Shown piece after piece: positions 51,138 to 60,661 of a stretch of DNA of 64,000 nt (position 1 is its first letter; every line of letters starts with the position of its first letter). This DNA is from Candidatus Parcubacteria bacterium (GTDB lineage Bacteria; Patescibacteria; ABY1; BM507; UBA12075). Both the position numbers and the translations under genes were made by a program. Under the pieces are notes generated by a model. That model saw nothing but the letters and a program-made list of their open reading frames with translations, was not told where the DNA came from and did not search any database. The stretch covers positions 372,001-436,000 of the forward strand of contig PKTK01000001.1 in the NCBI GenBank assembly GCA_002869165.1, written 5' to 3'.

Positions 51138-51687
51138 AGAAAAAACTACTGACCCAAAACAAATAATGCTAATTACGGTAATTATATTTTTAGTTGCATT
51201 GTTTGCTTTTGTGTATTTGCTTATAATCCCTCAAATAGAAAAAATCAAAGAAAAGCGAGTTACTATTGCTAACACAAAAATCGAAATCAATAAAAATACT
51301 CAAGAAGAGGAGAATTTAAGCACCCAAAAGTCCAAACTAGAATCAATAGAAGATCAATTAGAACAATTAGACAAGGTGTTCATAAACCGGAACAAAGAAT
51401 TAGAATTTATCACTACTTTGGAGGGGGTTGCTGCAAAAAATAATGTAGAGCAAAATATTGATCTTAAAGCATTTACCAATAACACAAAAGAAGGCTATGT
51501 TTCAATTCCTTTAAATATTACAGTTAGTGGTAATTATTACAATGTTATAAGCTACATCCAAAACATTGAGTCATTGAGTTATTATTTTAATATCACTAAT
51601 TTATCACTCAATACAAACAGCTCTCAAGTTGAATCATATTCAAATATTAATGCAAGCATTAAAGCAAATGTGTTTATAAATAAATGA
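51118..51687 (+). CDS. pilO: Type IV pilus assembly protein PilO
   Basis: 189 residues with one membrane helix (about 17-38), a coiled coil (45-95) and a ferredoxin-like domain (GYVSIPLNITVSGNYYNVISYIQNIE). It partners PilN. The stop TGA overlaps the next ATG as ATGA, which also shows that TGA is a real stop codon here. Confidence 0.9.
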   Translation: MSSPKTKEKTTDPKQIMLITVIIFLVALFAFVYLLIIPQIEKIKEKRVTIANTKIEINKNTQEEENLSTQKSKLESIEDQLEQLDKVFINRNKELEFITTLEGVAAKNNVEQNIDLKAFTNNTKEGYVSIPLNITVSGNYYNVISYIQNIESLSYYFNITNLSLNTNSSQVESYSNINASIKANVFINK

Positions 51688-51950
51688 AGGTAAAAAAAAC
51701 CAAAATACAAATAGTATTCAGGTATGTTTATATCGGTTTTATATTTGCAAATATTGGTATTGTTGTGTATTTGTATTTTTTTCTAATGGAAAATGTCAAT
51801 GGCAGTATAAACTTTGATGAATCAAACTTTCCTCAAAATCTACGAAAAAACAATGACATTAAAACCGAGGAGTTTAATACTATCATTGATAAAATTAATG
51901 AACGAGAGTTAAAGGAAAATACTACCATAGACAATATATTCGCTAATTAA
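51684..51950 (+). CDS. Small membrane protein at the end of the pil operon (88 aa)
   Basis: A basic N-terminus, one membrane helix (about 12-35) and an acidic outer part. The position after pilO corresponds to pilP in other bacteria, but there is no visible HR domain, so the name is not used. Translation is coupled by the ATGA overlap. Its stop overlaps the stop of the convergent glycosyltransferase by a few bases. Confidence 0.65.
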   Translation: MKVKKTKIQIVFRYVYIGFIFANIGIVVYLYFFLMENVNGSINFDESNFPQNLRKNNDIKTEEFNTIIDKINERELKENTTIDNIFAN

Positions 51951-53070
51951 TCTTTAAAATATTTTCTATATAGGTATTTAATTTTAGCTTAAGCAATTCA
52001 CCTTCCTCAATTATATACTGTTGAGGATTTTTTATTTCTTTTATTATTAAATCCTTCAATTCATTGACGTTTGAAGCTTCAAATAAACTAGCATGAAAAA
52101 ACCTTGCTATCTCCCCAGCTCCACCAATATCAGATGAAATAATATTTAAGCCTTTTATACCTGCTTCGTAAATAACAGTTGGCGAGTTTTCGTAACAAGT
52201 TGATGGCATTATCAAACAAGCAGAATTTACAAGCTCTTTTTTTAAATCACTTCTATTTTTTTCACCTAAAACCAAAATTGAATTATCTGCACTTTTAAGG
52301 AGGTCTTTTGAGATAAGTTTTCCGACAATCTTTAGTTTTATATCTTTTTTAATATTACTATCAATATCTTGCCAGGCCTTTAGTAGCGTATCTATGCCTT
52401 TATGTTTTGCCACCAAACCAATGTAAATAAAATCTCTGGTGTGGTTATGAGTTCTATTAAAAAATTCGTCATCATCAAGTGGATTAAAATATTTAAGCTT
52501 AGTTGCTTTTTTGAAAAATCCTTTTTTTTCATGTAGTTTAATTATCCAATTAGACGGAGCAACTACATTTTTTATAGTCAGTGTAAACAGAATAGTTAAT
52601 TTTTGGTAATACCTGGATGTCAATGAGTCAATTTTATCCTCTTTTCGGTAATACATTAGTCCAGAAGGATGAATCATGGCAATATCATGTAAAAAATGTA
52701 TTTGCGAGTAAAACTTGCTGACAAAAAATAGGGTTAAAAAGCCAATTCCAGTAAAATTATGAGTAAAAACCTTGTCTACATTTTCTTTTTTTAAAATGTA
52801 TAGAACTTTTATTGTATTTATAAAATTTAAAATGTTTGCTATGTGCCAAAACAGTCTTAAAAACTTGGGAATTTTATTTAAATAAGGGAAAAAGCCTTTA
52901 AGATAAAAATTATCTGAATTATTTTTTTGTTCAGAAAAATAAGGTTTTACTGATATATTTATAACTTCATTGCCACTCTTCTCCAGACCTTTTTTTTGTA
53001 ACTCGCAAATTCTTTCAGCTCCTCCTCTAGAAAAAGGCTTATTTAAATTGTTTATTATAGCAATTTTCAT
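51943..53070 (-). CDS. Glycosyltransferase, GT4-like (375 aa)
   Basis: GT-B fold. KPFSRGGAERICELQ in the N-terminal domain, and FIYIGLVAKHKGIDTLLKAW with PSTCYENSPTVIYEAGIKG in the C-terminal domain. The latter is the EX7E-type donor site (E...E). It transfers a sugar in surface polysaccharide synthesis. The start overlaps the stop of the next GT4 gene (TAATG). Confidence 0.85.
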   Translation of the reverse strand: MKIAIINNLNKPFSRGGAERICELQKKGLEKSGNEVINISVKPYFSEQKNNSDNFYLKGFFPYLNKIPKFLRLFWHIANILNFINTIKVLYILKKENVDKVFTHNFTGIGFLTLFFVSKFYSQIHFLHDIAMIHPSGLMYYRKEDKIDSLTSRYYQKLTILFTLTIKNVVAPSNWIIKLHEKKGFFKKATKLKYFNPLDDDEFFNRTHNHTRDFIYIGLVAKHKGIDTLLKAWQDIDSNIKKDIKLKIVGKLISKDLLKSADNSILVLGEKNRSDLKKELVNSACLIMPSTCYENSPTVIYEAGIKGLNIISSDIGGAGEIARFFHASLFEASNVNELKDLIIKEIKNPQQYIIEEGELLKLKLNTYIENILKIN

Positions 53071-54176
53071 TATATTTTTTCTATAAAGTCAGAAAACTTC
53101 GAATCAATTATTTTTTTATCATATTTGTTCTTTGCCAACATTCTAGCTGAATCAGACATTTTTTTTCTTAAAGAGTAGTCTGTGATAAGTTTGTTTAATT
53201 TTTCTTTTAGGTCTTTTTTGTCCCCTGTTTTAATGTTAAAACCTTGAACCCCATCTTCATATACACTTCTAACTCCTGGTAAATCACTAGAAATAACTGG
53301 AACTCCACAACTCATGGCTTCAATTTGCACTATACCAAAAGCTTCATGGGAATTTATGGAGGGCAAAACAAATATATCACTTTTCTGATAAATTTGAACC
53401 AATTTATCAAGCTCTAATTTACCATAAAAGTTAACTTTTTTTTCTATTCCTAAATTTTTTACCTGTTTTTTATAGCTAGCCTGTAATTCACCATAGCCAA
53501 CCAGATTTAATTTTATTTTTTTGTCATTAATCTCCGAAAAAACTTCTATTAAATTATCCACTCCCTTAAAGTAGTGAGCCTTATCCATGCCACCCACAAA
53601 AGTTATATTTATTAACTCCTTTTCTTTTTTTTCTTGATCAGGTTTAAATAATTCGGTGTCGACTGAAAATGGGACTACAAAAAACTTATTTTTGTTATTT
53701 TTATAATATTTTTTTATATCAGAATTTTCTATATAATCTAAACTAGCACAACTAATCTTAGTAGACTTATTGAACAAACATTTTTTTATCAAATTACTTG
53801 GAACAGCCAAAAACTTTTTTATCCCAGGCAAACTTGAAGTGTCCATATGATAATGAACAAGCAATTTGTATTTATTTTTATTTATAATTTTATCAAGATA
53901 TAAAATTAAGTCTGTGCCAAAAAAAGGATAATGAAGGTATACAATATCAAAATTGTTCAAGGAATTTAACAACCTGTAAAGAACGGCAGCATTGCCAAAT
54001 TGCAAAAAAGACTTAATTTCCCTTACATCATCTTTAGTTTTTTTGTTATTAAAAAAAGGAGTAAAAATTGTTACTTTATGTCCCCTTTCTTCTAATGTTT
54101 TTGTGTATTGTTTTGCAACATTTCCTATGCCCCCCTTATAAGGCGGATAAGAACATACAATTTGTGCAATCTTCAT
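53070..54176 (-). CDS. Glycosyltransferase family 4 (368 aa)
   Basis: PYKGGIGNVAKQYTKTLEERGH at the acceptor side, VPFSVDTELFKP and FVGGMDKAHYFKGVDNLIEVF in the linker, and SHEAFGIVQIEAMSCGVPVISSD, the EX7E donor motif. A typical retaining hexosyltransferase of a cell-surface glycan cluster; the sugar is unknown. Confidence 0.9.
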   Translation of the reverse strand: MKIAQIVCSYPPYKGGIGNVAKQYTKTLEERGHKVTIFTPFFNNKKTKDDVREIKSFLQFGNAAVLYRLLNSLNNFDIVYLHYPFFGTDLILYLDKIINKNKYKLLVHYHMDTSSLPGIKKFLAVPSNLIKKCLFNKSTKISCASLDYIENSDIKKYYKNNKNKFFVVPFSVDTELFKPDQEKKEKELINITFVGGMDKAHYFKGVDNLIEVFSEINDKKIKLNLVGYGELQASYKKQVKNLGIEKKVNFYGKLELDKLVQIYQKSDIFVLPSINSHEAFGIVQIEAMSCGVPVISSDLPGVRSVYEDGVQGFNIKTGDKKDLKEKLNKLITDYSLRKKMSDSARMLAKNKYDKKIIDSKFSDFIEKI

Positions 54177-54226
54177 TTTTTTAGACTAACATCACGTACT
54201 AGCTTTGTAATATTTTTTTCTATTTT

Positions 54227-54493
54227 TTATAGTTTAATTCTTAATTTAATATAAAGATAAAATAAAACTGCAATAGAAAAGTACAGCAAAACATCAATAC
54301 CAGCAGAAGAAAAACCAAGTTGAGCCACTAACGAATCAATTTTTTTAATAAAAATTATTACCAAAAGTATTGCCATCCAAAAAAACAACCAAAGATTGAA
54401 TTCACCCGACTTTAGATTATTTATCTTTTTTTGTTTGTATAAACGAAAGATAATATATGCTATAACAGTAATAGCAATGTATTGTTGAATCAT
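54227..54493 (-). CDS. DUF2304 small membrane protein
   Basis: 88 residues with three helices. IFRLYKQKKINNLKSGEFNLWLFFW and IDVLLYFSIAVLFYLYIKL match DUF2304, which usually sits next to a GT2 glycosyltransferase, as here (one-base gap). Possibly a membrane partner or flippase-like helper. Confidence 0.8.
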   Translation of the reverse strand: MIQQYIAITVIAYIIFRLYKQKKINNLKSGEFNLWLFFWMAILLVIIFIKKIDSLVAQLGFSSAGIDVLLYFSIAVLFYLYIKLRIKL

Positions 54494-54494
54494 A

Positions 54495-55184
54495 TCAAGA
54501 TATTAATTTATTAATAAATAAATCTATCAAAATTTTTACTCCGCCTGTTCCTCTTCCTTTTCCAGAAAAAACTCCCTGACCAAAATCATCGTAATTAACA
54601 GTTATAGGAACTTCTTTTATTTTCCATTTGTTTTTATGAGCTTTGTTGATTATTTCTGTACAATGAGCTGCTCCATCATTGTCAATATTTAATTCTTTGG
54701 CTACTTTTCTCGAAAATGCTCGAAAGCCGTTTTGAGGATCTGTTAAACTTGATTTGTAAATTTTTTTTAAAATAAATCTAGCCACCGGCATTATTAAATA
54801 TTTTTTAGTAAAAGGCAAATTTGTTTTATTATCTAAAAATCGACTACCAAAAACGATCTCTGCTTCTCCTTTTATGATAGGATGAATTATTTTTTCAATA
54901 TCTTCAGCTAAAAATTGTCCGTCAGCATCAAAATGAACAAAAACTTCAGCGCCCAGTTCCATTGCTTTCTTAGTTCCAGTCTCTAAGGCAGCCCCTTGTC
55001 CCCTATTTATAATATGATGAAGCAGAATAACATTCTTATTCTTGACAATTTCAAGAGTATTATCACTCGAGCAGTCATCTACAATAATAACATTTTCATA
55101 CTTAAGCAAGACATTATCAATGACTTTGGAAATTTTCTTTTCCTCGTTATATGCCGGAATTATAATGTAAACTTTATTATTCAT
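54495..55184 (-). CDS. Glycosyltransferase family 2, dolichyl-phosphate-mannose-synthase-like
   Basis: 229 residues from MNNKVYIIIPAYNEE; an in-frame TTG at 55190 is less likely. The GT-A fold shows VDDCSSDNT, INRGQGAALETG, HFDADGQF (DxD metal site) and DPQNGFRAFSR. It probably loads a sugar onto a polyprenyl phosphate, a pairing often seen with DUF2304. It overlaps the end of the epimerase gene. Confidence 0.88.
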   Translation of the reverse strand: MNNKVYIIIPAYNEEKKISKVIDNVLLKYENVIIVDDCSSDNTLEIVKNKNVILLHHIINRGQGAALETGTKKAMELGAEVFVHFDADGQFLAEDIEKIIHPIIKGEAEIVFGSRFLDNKTNLPFTKKYLIMPVARFILKKIYKSSLTDPQNGFRAFSRKVAKELNIDNDGAAHCTEIINKAHKNKWKIKEVPITVNYDDFGQGVFSGKGRGTGGVKILIDLFINKLIS

Positions 55185-56211
55185 TATCAAATTGGATTGT
55201 TCGTATATCTTTCAAGCCCTTATTGACTTGTAGGTGATGAACTGTTTCCTGTAACCCTTTTTCTAAAGTAACTATTGGTAACCACCCAAGTGATTTTTTT
55301 GCTAAATTTATATCGGGAAAACACAAAGGTGAAAGAAATTCAAGCTCTTTTTTATAAACTATTTCCGAACTTGAATTAGTCAATTCTTTTATTTTATTAG
55401 CAACATGAGTTAGGTTTATCTCAACGTCTGATCCAATATTTACTGGTCCAAAAAAATCGGAATCCATAATCTTATTTACTGCATCCAATAAGTAACTAAT
55501 ATAACATAATGAAGTTGTAAAATTTTCATCTCCATAAATAGTTATTGGTTTATTTTCTAAAGCTGCATTTATAAAATCAGGAATTATTTGACTATCAAAT
55601 AGTTGCATTTTAGGTCCATAGGTTCTAAAAACCCTTATAATCTTTGCGTCTACACTAGCTTCTCTTCGATAATTCATAACCATAGTTTCAGCAAATCGTT
55701 TTCCTTCGTCGTAGGAGCTCCTACTCGACAGAAAATCACTTTTTCCAATTTCTGCTTCCTCTATTTTTCCAGGATTTTTTGATCTGTCGCCATAAACCAC
55801 ACTTGAAGAAAAGTGTAAAAACTTAGCCTCGTATTTCAAGGCTAAATCTAAGGCATTTTTTACCACTAAAGAATTAGCTAGCAATACTTTTATTTTGTTC
55901 TTATTAAAATCATTGATAGACATTGGGCAAGCTAGATTGTAAATATCCTGAATTCCTTGAAACTTAATTTTAAATTTCTGAAGCTCTGGCAAACTTTCTA
56001 AATCAATTTCAGTTGACATATCATGATTTACAAATTCAAAATCAGGCTCCGAAAGCAAATGGTCAATGTTTTTTTCATTGCCAGAACTAAAGTCATCAAC
56101 ACAGATCACTTTTGATGTTTTTAATAATTCTTCACAGAGGTTGGATCCAATAAAACCAGCTCCACCAATAACTAAAGAGATTTTTTTGTCAAAGATTACT
56201 TTTTTGTGCAT
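55177..56211 (-). CDS. NAD-dependent epimerase/dehydratase (UDP-sugar type)
   Basis: 344 residues, extended SDR. VIGGAGFIGSNLCEELL is the GxxGxxG NAD loop, VCVDDFSSG follows, SSSVVYGD gives the catalytic Ser/Thr region and SYDEGKRFAE the YxxxK pair (Y...K). It resembles UDP-glucuronate decarboxylases and UDP-glucose epimerases. The exact reaction cannot be decided, but it supplies an activated sugar to the surrounding transferases. Confidence 0.85.
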   Translation of the reverse strand: MHKKVIFDKKISLVIGGAGFIGSNLCEELLKTSKVICVDDFSSGNEKNIDHLLSEPDFEFVNHDMSTEIDLESLPELQKFKIKFQGIQDIYNLACPMSINDFNKNKIKVLLANSLVVKNALDLALKYEAKFLHFSSSVVYGDRSKNPGKIEEAEIGKSDFLSSRSSYDEGKRFAETMVMNYRREASVDAKIIRVFRTYGPKMQLFDSQIIPDFINAALENKPITIYGDENFTTSLCYISYLLDAVNKIMDSDFFGPVNIGSDVEINLTHVANKIKELTNSSSEIVYKKELEFLSPLCFPDINLAKKSLGWLPIVTLEKGLQETVHHLQVNKGLKDIRTIQFDNE

Positions 56212-56223
56212 ATTTATAAATTA

Positions 56224-58275
56224 TCACTTAATAAGTATATGAGATATTACGCCACCATTAAATGTTTCTTCAAAAGAATAAAAAGCTCCTATTAATTCGC
56301 CGTTACTTTCAAAAATTCTAACATGAGGAGTTCCTCCAGGTCCAGCTCCACATATAATCTCATCTTGACCATCTAAATCAACATCACCAGTATTTATATT
56401 TACTCTATCCTTATATTTATCACCAAAAGCAGAAAAACTGGATAGTTCTTTGCCAAAATAATCAAATATTTTTATCTCTGATTTCCCATGACTTGCTTTA
56501 CTTACTATTATTTCATTCTTTTTTCTTATCCCACCATCAATATCTGCCAAACTGAGATTTAAACCACCTCTAAAACCTTCACTAAATGCAAAGAAATGAT
56601 TTAATAAATTACCTTTGGTATCAAATATTTTAACTTGTGGTCCGCCCCCTTCACCTGGAGCAGTTACAATTTCTGTTACATTGTCTCCATTAACATCTGC
56701 TGAGGCAACTTTTACTCCACCAGTAAAATTTTGATCGTAGGCAAAAAATTGTCTTAGCAAACCACCGTCTTTATTAAAGACTCTTACGTGTGGTCCACCC
56801 CCAGCACCAGCTCCTGTTATGATCTCATAAATTCCATTATTATCGATATCAATTGTAGCTATATCTACTCCACCCCTAAATTTCTCATCGTAGGCAAAAA
56901 ATTGACTAAGCAGTCTACCATCTGGGGAAAAAACTTGAACTTGGGGGCCTCCGCTATCTTTTGGACTAACAATAATCTCGTCTTTATTATCTCCATCCAA
57001 ATCAGCGCTACTTATATTAATTCCTCCATAATATCCGTCTAAAACATCAAACTCGCTCACTAAATTTCCGTTTTTGTTTGTTATTTTAATACTGGATTTT
57101 CTATCTGAATAAGCAGAATTAATAAAATAGACACTCTGCTTATCTAGGTTCTCCTTGGCCATATAAACAGCTCGATACGAATTTAATCTTCCTGCACCTA
57201 ACTTATTCTTATAATCTGGATTAAGCTTTTCTATATAATCGCTTGAACCAAGTAATATGTTAACAACTTCATCTCTAGAAAGAGAGGGGTTGGTAGAAAT
57301 AATTTGTGCTATTACTCCACTAACTTGTGGCGTTGCCATAGAAGTTCCTGACCAATAACCATCATAATATTTATTTAAAACTAATTCCCCGTTTTCTCTT
57401 CGCGGAGAGTAGAATGAAGTGTTGTAGATACTAACGCCAGGAGCTGAAATATCAACACATTTATTGCCATAAGCTGAAAAACTAGCTTTTTGATCCAAGT
57501 CATCTGTTGCCGCTACTCCAATTACCAGATTTTCATAGTTATAACCATCATTACAAACTGGATACATTGGATGTTCGTCAAGAGAATGAGCTTCCTTGTC
57601 ATTTCCCGCAGCAGCTACTATAATAATGCCTTGCTTATATGCATTCCTAATTGCAACTTCTAATGCAGGGCTATATACATTGCCAGCAAAACTTAAATTT
57701 ATAACATCTGCACCATTCTTTGTCGCATATTCAATTGCTCTAATAACAGAAGAACTGTTTCCAGCACCTTTTGAATCAAGCACAAGCAATGGCATAATTT
57801 TTACTGATCTCGCTACTCCACTAACCCCCTCTTGATTGTTTGTACTAGCTGTGATAATGCCGGCTACGACTGTTCCATGTGTAATTTCATAATCAATAAA
57901 ATCAATTGTTAATTTTGGATTTGGATCACTTGTGTCATTAATAAAGTCCCATCCATTTACATCATCAACATAGCCATTATTATCATCATCTATATTATTA
58001 TTAGGTATTTCATCTTTGTTTAACCAAATATTGTCTCTAAGGTCTGGGTGATTTATTTGTACGCCACTGTCAATAACAGCTACTGTAACGTCTTTTTTAC
58101 TCCCCTCAATGTCCCATGCACTAATAGCGTTTATTTTTTTTAAATACCATTGCTTAGAAAAATAAGCATCATTAGGTATTAAAGCTGTATTGTAAAAAAT
58201 CTCTGAGGCAAATATTGCTGCAGGATGGGAAAATAAAAATATAGCTAAAATTAAATAAATTACTTTTTTTTTCAT
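56224..58275 (-). CDS. Exported subtilase (S8) with C-terminal FG-GAP-like repeats
   Basis: 683 residues from MKKKVIYLILAIFLF, a signal peptide. The catalytic triad segments are VAVIDSGVQINHPDL (Asp), THGTVVAGI (His) and WSGTSMATPQVSG (Ser). After about residue 385 come five or more repeats of roughly 48 residues. Each has an acidic loop such as DLDGDNKDE, then GGPQV/GGPHV and a FFAYDxxFxGGV ending: calcium-binding beta-propeller-like units. There is no obvious prodomain of normal length. Likely a surface protease that binds something through the repeats. Confidence 0.9.
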   Translation of the reverse strand: MKKKVIYLILAIFLFSHPAAIFASEIFYNTALIPNDAYFSKQWYLKKINAISAWDIEGSKKDVTVAVIDSGVQINHPDLRDNIWLNKDEIPNNNIDDDNNGYVDDVNGWDFINDTSDPNPKLTIDFIDYEITHGTVVAGIITASTNNQEGVSGVARSVKIMPLLVLDSKGAGNSSSVIRAIEYATKNGADVINLSFAGNVYSPALEVAIRNAYKQGIIIVAAAGNDKEAHSLDEHPMYPVCNDGYNYENLVIGVAATDDLDQKASFSAYGNKCVDISAPGVSIYNTSFYSPRRENGELVLNKYYDGYWSGTSMATPQVSGVIAQIISTNPSLSRDEVVNILLGSSDYIEKLNPDYKNKLGAGRLNSYRAVYMAKENLDKQSVYFINSAYSDRKSSIKITNKNGNLVSEFDVLDGYYGGINISSADLDGDNKDEIIVSPKDSGGPQVQVFSPDGRLLSQFFAYDEKFRGGVDIATIDIDNNGIYEIITGAGAGGGPHVRVFNKDGGLLRQFFAYDQNFTGGVKVASADVNGDNVTEIVTAPGEGGGPQVKIFDTKGNLLNHFFAFSEGFRGGLNLSLADIDGGIRKKNEIIVSKASHGKSEIKIFDYFGKELSSFSAFGDKYKDRVNINTGDVDLDGQDEIICGAGPGGTPHVRIFESNGELIGAFYSFEETFNGGVISHILIK

Positions 58276-58336
58276 ATACAAAAAAACTCCAAAATCATAC
58301 TAATATTATAACATAACAAGCTATTTCGGAGCAATT

Positions 58337-59608
58337 TTATTTTTCAAGTAAAATATCCAGTGTTTTTTTAGCTGTTCTTCCCCAACCAAATTCTTTAACA
58401 CGTTCATAACCATTTTTGATTAACTTTTCTCTAAGTTCAGGTTTGTTTAAAACTTCACACATTGAATCAGCTATAGAGAGTGAATAATCAGGGTTAAAAT
58501 AATGAGCAGCATCTTTGGCTACTTCAGGGATTGATGATGTGTTTGCAGCAATTATAGTTGTACCACATGCCATTGCTTGTAGTAAAGGTATGCCAAAACC
58601 TTCATATTTTGAAGGAAGTATAAACAACGAAGCTCCATTGTATAAGTAAGGTACAATATCTTCATCAAGCCAGCCTGGCATTATGATATCGTCTACCAGG
58701 TCAAATTCTCTTGTCATGTACTTAGCTTCATCATAACCATAACTAGCGTCACCAACCAATAAAAGTTTGTGATTGTTAATTTTACGGTCTCTCATGATCG
58801 CATACGCTTCAATCAATGCTGAAGTGTTTTTCTTTTTTTCTAGTCTACCAATATAAAAAATATATGGTTGTTCTATTCCTAGATTATCAAGTACAAATTT
58901 TAATTTTTCCTCATTATTTATTTTTTTATATAACTTTTTATCGTAACCATTATGCACAACTGTAAGTTTACCTTTTTTGACCTTGTAAAAAGTTTCAATT
59001 TCTTTTTTTGAAAATTCAGAAACAGTTATTACATTTGAGGCTTTTTTTAAAGCGTATTTAGTTGACCACTTTAGGTAATCAAGCGAATTAGCGCCGTATT
59101 TACCCAAAGTAAAAATTCTAACAAAAAAGGAAATTATTTTTTTAAATGAAAAAACGTCAGGTCCTATTTCATCAATTCCAAACAAACTAGAATCTTTTAA
59201 AAATCCTATATCATGTATTGTTATTAATGTTTTCTTTGGTCTTACAAGGGGTAAAGCATGAGACTGAACAAAAAGTGCATCTGGTTTATTGAATACCATT
59301 TCCAGACTTAAACCACCTAAAGTCCAAAAATATTTAAAGGGCCATTTGAGAATCTTGGCTTTAAAATTATTATGTGGGGATTTTAACACCTGATAACCTT
59401 CATTATCATATTTAATTTTATTTTCAATTTCTGACTCATCATTTTTGGTCAAATCTAAAAGACCTCCTCTAAGAGGGTTATCTGTGTACAATATATATTC
59501 ATTTTTTTTATCCTGAAGAGCAAACTCTCTTATCAGGTGATACGCATACCACTCTGTGCCAGTACGATGTTTTCTATTTGCTCGACTTGCATCTATTCCT
59601 ATTATCAT
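58337..59608 (-). CDS. Glycosyltransferase family 4 (423 aa)
   Basis: IGIDASRANRKHRTGTEWYAYHL opens the N-terminal domain. VHNGYDKKLYKK and IFYIGRLEKKKNTSALIEAY are in the linker, and PSKYEGFGIPLLQAMACGT is the EX7E donor motif. Similar to mannosyl- or rhamnosyltransferases of O-antigen clusters. It starts after mreB on the same strand, separated by a terminator-like hairpin. Confidence 0.9.
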   Translation of the reverse strand: MIIGIDASRANRKHRTGTEWYAYHLIREFALQDKKNEYILYTDNPLRGGLLDLTKNDESEIENKIKYDNEGYQVLKSPHNNFKAKILKWPFKYFWTLGGLSLEMVFNKPDALFVQSHALPLVRPKKTLITIHDIGFLKDSSLFGIDEIGPDVFSFKKIISFFVRIFTLGKYGANSLDYLKWSTKYALKKASNVITVSEFSKKEIETFYKVKKGKLTVVHNGYDKKLYKKINNEEKLKFVLDNLGIEQPYIFYIGRLEKKKNTSALIEAYAIMRDRKINNHKLLLVGDASYGYDEAKYMTREFDLVDDIIMPGWLDEDIVPYLYNGASLFILPSKYEGFGIPLLQAMACGTTIIAANTSSIPEVAKDAAHYFNPDYSLSIADSMCEVLNKPELREKLIKNGYERVKEFGWGRTAKKTLDILLEK

Positions 59609-59615
59609 ACAAATA

Positions 59616-59641
59616 AAAATTGCAATTAAAATTGCAATTTT
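59616..59641 (-). terminator. Hairpin after mreB
   Basis: AAAATTGC and GCAATTTT flank AATTAAAATT, and on the minus strand TTTATTTG follows. It also contains two direct copies of AAAATTGCAATT. Confidence 0.5.
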
Positions 59642-59650
59642 AAATAATTA

Positions 59651-60658
59651 TTATTTTGTAGCTAATATAGATCTCTTATATGAATCTAAATTATCAAGAG
59701 CAATTCCTGTTCCTTTAGCCACGCATAAAAGTGACTCATCTGCCACATATGCAGGTACACTTGTTGTTCTTGATAATAATTGATCGATATTTCTAAGAAG
59801 CGATGATCCACCTGAAAGAACCATCCCCTTGTCCATAATATCTGCTGAAAGTTCTGGAGGAGTTTCGTGAAGCACCTTTTTTACGGAACTTATAATCGCT
59901 TCAAGTTCGTTCTGCAAGGCCTCAGTTACATCATTACTGGTGATGGTAATACTTCTAGGCAAGCCGGTTAAAATATCCCTACCACGTACTTCCATGCTTA
60001 ATTTATCTTCTAAATAAAGGGCTGAACCAATTTCAATTTTAATTTCTTCGGCTGTGCGTTCACCAATTGCCAAATTATATTTTCTTCTGGCATATTCAAG
60101 AATAGCTGTATCAAATTTATTTCCTCCAACTCTCACAGAGTTTGAAGATACTATCCCACCAAGGGATATAACTGCCATCTCTGCAGTTCCCCCACCAATA
60201 TCAACTATCATATGCCCACTAGCAGAGCCAATAGGGATATCAGCTCCAATTGCAGCTGCAACTGGCTCCTTGATGATATATGCTGCCTTGGCTCCAGCTG
60301 CAATTGTGGCATCAATAACAGCTCTTCGCTCTGTTGAAGAAATGCCCGCTGGAACTGCAACCATAACCTCTGGTCTAAAAAGACGAATGCCACCGATTGC
60401 TTTATTAATAAAATACCTCAACATTGCCTCGGTTGTTCTATAATCAGCAATAACACCATCTTTTAGTGGTTTAATAGCTATGATAGTATCTGTAGTTCTA
60501 CCAAGCATATCTTTGGCCTCGTTGCCTACAGCTAATATTTTTTTATCTTCCATTGACACTGCAACTACGCTTGGTTCGTTGATTACGATACCTCTCTTGG
60601 GCAAATGTACTAAAGTATAAGTAGTTCCTAGATCAATTCCTATTCTTTTTATAATCAT
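59651..60658 (-). CDS. mreB: Rod-shape-determining protein MreB
   Basis: Bacterial actin that guides lateral wall synthesis, 335 residues. RIGIDLGTTYTLVHLPKRGI is phosphate loop 1, VAVPAGISSTERRAV follows, MIVDIGGGTAEMAVISLGG is phosphate loop 2, and VLSGGSSLLRNIDQLL is the adenosine loop. No mreC or mreD lies next to it in this window. It follows DUF4012 with a three-base gap. Confidence 0.95.
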   Translation of the reverse strand: MIIKRIGIDLGTTYTLVHLPKRGIVINEPSVVAVSMEDKKILAVGNEAKDMLGRTTDTIIAIKPLKDGVIADYRTTEAMLRYFINKAIGGIRLFRPEVMVAVPAGISSTERRAVIDATIAAGAKAAYIIKEPVAAAIGADIPIGSASGHMIVDIGGGTAEMAVISLGGIVSSNSVRVGGNKFDTAILEYARRKYNLAIGERTAEEIKIEIGSALYLEDKLSMEVRGRDILTGLPRSITITSNDVTEALQNELEAIISSVKKVLHETPPELSADIMDKGMVLSGGSSLLRNIDQLLSRTTSVPAYVADESLLCVAKGTGIALDNLDSYKRSILATK

Positions 60659-60661
60659 ATT

